Below are positions 7,233 through 9,878 of a DNA stretch of 9,878 bases, in pieces (the first letter of the stretch is position 1; every line of letters starts with the position of its first letter). The notes beneath the pieces were generated by a model. That model did no database searches. It saw only the letters and a program-made list of their open reading frames with translations, and was not told where the DNA came from. Made by a program: the position numbers and the translations under genes. The stretch is from assembly GCA_002707335.2 (NCBI GenBank), contig PAMN02000058.1, forward strand, positions 1 through 9,878, written 5' to 3'. Source of the DNA: Methanobacteriota archaeon. GTDB lineage: Archaea > Thermoplasmatota > Poseidoniia > Poseidoniales > Poseidoniaceae.

Positions 7233-8027
7233 ATGGCTGACCCAAAAGTATGTGTGTCACTCGACGGAACAACTGTCGACGAAATGATTGAAGAAGCGGC
7301 AAGAGCAAATCTAGCAGGCGCTGATATGGTTGAAGTCCGCTTCGATAGATTATTCCTAAAGAAACCCGATGTAACCATTTCTGACGAAGAAGAAGGAGAA
7401 GTTGTTGAAACTCCTCCTGAAAACCAATGGGAAACTATGGACTTTTCTGAAGTGAACATAGAAGATTCCATCTCCAGTCTAAAGGAAGGCGTCCCTCTAC
7501 CGGTCATATTTACAGTAAGACCTGTATCAGAAGGAGGATTCTTCCCAGGTGTAGATTCAGAAAGATTAGAAGTTCTACACAAAGCAATCGATTCAGGAGT
7601 CAGTTGGATCGATTTAGAATTATCAATAGAGGACAAAACAAGGAAGGAATTAATGGAAAAAGCATCATCCAACGGTTGTAAAATCATTGCTTCAAAGCAT
7701 GATATCAACGGCATCCCGAATGCATCTGAAATTGTTGCAATGGTAAAGGATAATCAAGAATCTGGAGACATAGTGAAATTCTGCGGAAATGCAAGAAACC
7801 ATGCTGATGCACTACAGATCGTAGAGGCCGCCTCTGAATTGAAAGGAAATGGACTTTCTCACTCATTGATGGCGCTTAACTCAGGAGGAGACTGGGCTAG
7901 AATCCATGCACCTGTTTTAGACCAAAGTTTGGTTTACGCAACCCTACAGAATGACTTCCAACTTTCTGAAAGAGGACTTGTAAACGTAAGAGACCTCAGA
8001 GACGCTTGGACTCTTCTTGAGTATTGA
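7233..8027 (+). CDS. aroD: Type I 3-dehydroquinate dehydratase, divergent
   Basis: This 264-residue protein matches the class I TIM-barrel dehydratase, third step of the shikimate pathway, which makes 3-dehydroshikimate through a Schiff base. Visible active-site elements are E-V-R-F-D at 34-38, T-V-R-P-V-S-E at 94-100 (Arg96 and Glu100, equivalents of Salmonella Arg82 and Glu86), D-L-E-L at 127-130, S-K-H-D with His156 (general base), V-K with Lys182 (Schiff-base lysine) and A-R with Arg223. Differences from the family are an acidic insertion at about 45-75 and loss of the usual C-terminal P-G-Q lid motif; the G-x-x-G-x-x-S-R loop is changed to N-S-G-G-D-W-A-R. An in-frame stop at 7218 limits the start; the ATG at 7233 is the first available. 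The last 32 bases overlap the convergent membrane-protein gene. No other shikimate gene is in the window. Confidence 0.88.
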   Translation: MADPKVCVSLDGTTVDEMIEEAARANLAGADMVEVRFDRLFLKKPDVTISDEEEGEVVETPPENQWETMDFSEVNIEDSISSLKEGVPLPVIFTVRPVSEGGFFPGVDSERLEVLHKAIDSGVSWIDLELSIEDKTRKELMEKASSNGCKIIASKHDINGIPNASEIVAMVKDNQESGDIVKFCGNARNHADALQIVEAASELKGNGLSHSLMALNSGGDWARIHAPVLDQSLVYATLQNDFQLSERGLVNVRDLRDAWTLLEY

Positions 8028-9096
8028 TTTCTTGATTTTGTTCCAATGAAGGAATCATTTCCTTTTGGATTTGACTTCCAGATTGCACCAAACTTACCCC
8101 GCTATTCATGTATCTTTTATTCAATAGCATTGGAACTGCAATCAAACCCAAAACAAATCCACAACATGTTACTGACACTGTCCATGGCGGCAGGATAGTG
8201 GTTCTTTCTTCAGTTACAACCGAAATATATGCAGCAACTGTAGTTTCAGGAAGGGCATCATCTGCATGCGAGTTGTTTGTATTATCAATAACCAAATAGA
8301 AATGTTGTATCTCTGTACCACCAAAAATACTCGTAGTTACTTCAGGAGAATCTAAGGAAACTGAAAATGTAACTTGATTCACATTTTCGTATTGATGAGA
8401 ATCTCTAAAGGAATTCCATCCTAAGATTCTAAAACTCCTCCATTCGACTGGAATATCTTGTAACTCTCTATCTTGTCGCCACTCGCCCCAAGCACCGTGA
8501 GATCTATCGTAATCGGATTCATAAGTATTGTACTGGTTTGAAGTCATTAGGTAGACATCAACATCAGGATTTGTTGTTTCATTGTAATCTTCGATCGTTA
8601 TACAGAAAGTTGTTCTGCGTTGATAATCTAAATTGAACTTTAGTGAGCCCACGGCATCTTCACTGACCTCTATGATTGTTTGAAAATCATTTTTTAGTAG
8701 AGATAATGTTTCACCATCGTCCCAAGTCATCCATCTTTCTTCGGGAGCATCGTCATTCCAAACCTGACCTCCGTCAGCACCTGGATCTTCGACGTCATCA
8801 TCGTCATCATCGTCATCATCTTCGAATATATCATCAGAGTCTTGCCACTCTTTTTGAGAACCGTAATCTAGGCTCCAAGGTACCTTCGCTTGCCTCCTGA
8901 CGGTTTGGTTCCATTCAGGAGTTTCGAAATCTCCTCCATCACAACCAGATGCTGCAGATACATGAATCGGAGTTTGGCTGAGTGGGATAATCAAAGATAA
9001 CAAGAAAATTCCTGCCAATTGAATAGCCATCCTGCCAGCCAAAAGTATCCCTCTATTGGTGCCTTGGTTCGGGGGGTTAATCGGCTTTCTCCTCAA
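7996..9096 (-). CDS. Secreted, C-terminally membrane-anchored acidic protein of unknown function
   Basis: I do not recognise this 366-residue protein by name. A basic N-terminus is followed by a hydrophobic signal-peptide core (residues 24-40), with a likely cleavage near V-S-A-A at 46-49. The exported part (about 50-302) is acidic, with nine consecutive aspartates at 93-101. It then looks beta-rich: the pattern D-V-D-V-Y-L-M-T at 178-185 and F-Y-L-V-I-D-N-T at 266-273 resembles beta-sandwich ectodomains of archaeal surface proteins. A transmembrane helix spans about 304-325, followed by a basic-then-polar cytoplasmic tail of 40 residues. Start is uncertain: the TTG at 9096 overlaps the upstream stop as TTGA and fits translational coupling, but a TTG at residue 19 (preceded by AGAGGG) or the ATG at residue 23 would still keep the hydrophobic core. 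It is co-oriented with the PKD protein, suggesting a shared surface role. Confidence 0.75.
   Translation of the reverse strand: MRRKPINPPNQGTNRGILLAGRMAIQLAGIFLLSLIIPLSQTPIHVSAASGCDGGDFETPEWNQTVRRQAKVPWSLDYGSQKEWQDSDDIFEDDDDDDDDDVEDPGADGGQVWNDDAPEERWMTWDDGETLSLLKNDFQTIIEVSEDAVGSLKFNLDYQRRTTFCITIEDYNETTNPDVDVYLMTSNQYNTYESDYDRSHGAWGEWRQDRELQDIPVEWRSFRILGWNSFRDSHQYENVNQVTFSVSLDSPEVTTSIFGGTEIQHFYLVIDNTNNSHADDALPETTVAAYISVVTEERTTILPPWTVSVTCCGFVLGLIAVPMLLNKRYMNSGVSLVQSGSQIQKEMIPSLEQNQEINTQEESKRL
8794..8820 (-). repeat. Three perfect tandem copies of a 9-base unit encoding an aspartate run
   Basis: On the + strand the unit GTCATCATC is repeated exactly three times. On the coding strand it reads GATGATGAC and gives nine aspartates (residues 93-101) of the secreted protein. 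Because the unit is a multiple of three, gain or loss of copies would lengthen or shorten the acidic run without a frameshift. Confidence 0.9.
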
Positions 9097-9878
9097 GGAC
9101 GCCTTCTAAGTGGCCTTACATAACCAGAAGATTCGTTTCTACGTTCATCTTTTGATAGAATAGATGGTGCTGGAGGCGGATTATGTTGATCCATACCTAA
9201 AACACCGCCATATGATTCTACTTCATCAACTTCGTAAGTGGCTGCTGCTTGCTCAGCTTCCTCTTCGATTTCAGTTGGACTTCGCATTACAGCCCAGCCT
9301 AATATCAGCACAGCAATAATTAGAGCGATAACCAAGAGGGATTCTTGACTTGCATCAACAAACCACTCTTGCCAATCTTGAATTGAGAAATCTGAAAGAC
9401 TGGGCGGGGACGTATCTTTTGGCAGTACATTGACAACATAATCTTCTGTGACACAAATTGTCGCATCACAGACATGAAGCCTTACAGTTTTCTCACCTAC
9501 TTTATCCCAACTTGCTCTAACTCTAACACCGTCAGAACTTTCTGACACTTCCCAATCATCGTCAGCAAATCCATTATCGTCTTTATCTACTTCAATGTCA
9601 AAGTCCCATTTGATGGTGATTGCAGAGGATATTCTTTGATCTCTATCGGTATGAAGACCATCAAATACATCTTCATCTCTCCAAATAACATAATCTTCGT
9701 CATCTTCTTTATCAGTAACATTAGCATCAAGGATAATTGATTCTCCAACCACAGTTTCTTCTGGAATAAGAATCTCATTAATCTCGGGGCCTTCAGTGAC
9801 GATAATTGTAAAAGAAGACCTAGTTACGTCACCAGTTAGGTAGGAGTCTCTAACCGTTAATGTTACTGTGTACGTACC
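9093..9878 (-). CDS. PKD-domain surface protein with one transmembrane helix, N-terminus beyond the window
   Basis: The frame is open from the right edge to the TGA at 9093, giving 261 visible residues. The GTG at 9752 is internal, because PKD-type sequence continues upstream of it: G-T-Y-T-V-T-L-T-V-R-D at visible residues 1-11 is the classic closing strand motif of a PKD domain. A second PKD-like domain (about 38-152) has W-D-F-D at visible 91-94 and closes with E-K-T-V-R-L-H-V-C-D. Between these lies an aspartate-rich loop, D-K-D-D-N-G-F-A-D-D-D (visible 98-108), likely to bind calcium. One membrane helix (about 181-198) places these domains outside the cell. A 65-residue cytoplasmic tail is first acidic, then rich in proline (N-P-P-P-A-P) and ends in R-P-L-R-R-R-P. 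PKD domains usually mediate adhesion or protein contacts at the surface. The gene overlaps the next start by 3 bases. Confidence 0.82.
   Translation of the reverse strand, partial: GTYTVTLTVRDSYLTGDVTRSSFTIIVTEGPEINEILIPEETVVGESIILDANVTDKEDDEDYVIWRDEDVFDGLHTDRDQRISSAITIKWDFDIEVDKDDNGFADDDWEVSESSDGVRVRASWDKVGEKTVRLHVCDATICVTEDYVVNVLPKDTSPPSLSDFSIQDWQEWFVDASQESLLVIALIIAVLILGWAVMRSPTEIEEEAEQAAATYEVDEVESYGGVLGMDQHNPPPAPSILSKDERRNESSGYVRPLRRRP

Noticed and set aside
7160..7714. 184-codon open frame antisense to aroD
   Set aside because: Low-complexity, serine-rich translation with no domain; it lies opposite a gene with clear active-site motifs, so it is a shadow frame.
8676..8900. Histidine-rich + strand frame opposite the aspartate tract
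   Set aside because: The H-R-H-H repeats are simply the complement of the GATGATGAC repeat in another frame; no ribosome site and no domain.
8940..8960. Lipobox at A-S-G-C (Cys52) of the secreted protein
   Set aside because: The -3 residue is Ala rather than Leu/Val/Ile and the cysteine is about 12 residues past the hydrophobic core, so ordinary signal peptidase I cleavage is more likely.
9555..9590. Second full EF-hand in the PKD protein (D-K-D-D-N-G-F-A-D-D-D)
   Set aside because: Position 12 of the loop is Trp instead of Glu/Asp, so it fits an aspartate-rich calcium loop seen in PKD proteins better than a true EF-hand.
1..9878. CRISPR array, insertion sequence, tRNA, prophage or defence system
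   Set aside because: No spaced direct repeats, terminal inverted repeats, transposase motifs or cloverleaf-like sequences were found; the genes are housekeeping or surface proteins.

Overview
The window reads as a compact, AT-rich microbial chromosome segment with six main genes and no RNA genes, insertion sequences, CRISPR arrays or phage genes that I can see. The best fit is a planktonic euryarchaeon of the Thermoplasmatota, such as Marine Group II (Poseidoniales). This is inference. It rests on a bacterial-type gyrB-gyrA pair (established for some euryarchaea), Shine-Dalgarno sites of the GGTGA/GGAGGTGA type, AT-rich TATA-like elements upstream of genes, a type I 3-dehydroquinate dehydratase, and acidic PKD-type membrane proteins. 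A bacterial origin is not strictly excluded.

Layout from left to right. (1) The 3' part of a succinylglutamate desuccinylase/aspartoacylase-type metallo-deacylase on the + strand runs in from the left edge. It ends in a 4-base tail-to-tail overlap with (2), a minus-strand acetyl-CoA-dependent condensing enzyme of the isopropylmalate/homocitrate synthase family. That enzyme has no regulatory domain and carries altered signature motifs. (3) Upstream of it on the minus strand lies a gyrB-gyrA operon. The two genes overlap by 11 bases, and the ribosome binding site of gyrA lies inside the last codons of gyrB. The GyrA carries a canonical EF-hand calcium-binding loop at its extreme C-terminus, the most unusual thing in the window. 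(4) A 308-base divergent intergenic region separates gyrB from (5) aroD on the + strand, a divergent shikimate-pathway enzyme. (6) aroD converges, with a 32-base overlap, on a minus-strand pair of membrane-anchored secreted proteins. The upstream one is a PKD-domain protein that continues past the right edge. The downstream one is an acidic protein with a signal peptide, a run of nine aspartates and a C-terminal membrane anchor. Their stop and start codons overlap (TTGA), so they are probably co-translated.

The genes fall into three unrelated jobs: DNA supercoiling (GyrA2B2), amino-acid metabolism (AroD, the condensing enzyme, perhaps the deacylase) and a cell-surface pair of unknown function. 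The most promising leads are the EF-hand-tailed gyrase, the glutamine at the quinolone-contact position of GyrA, the substrate of the divergent condensing enzyme, and the surface-protein pair.
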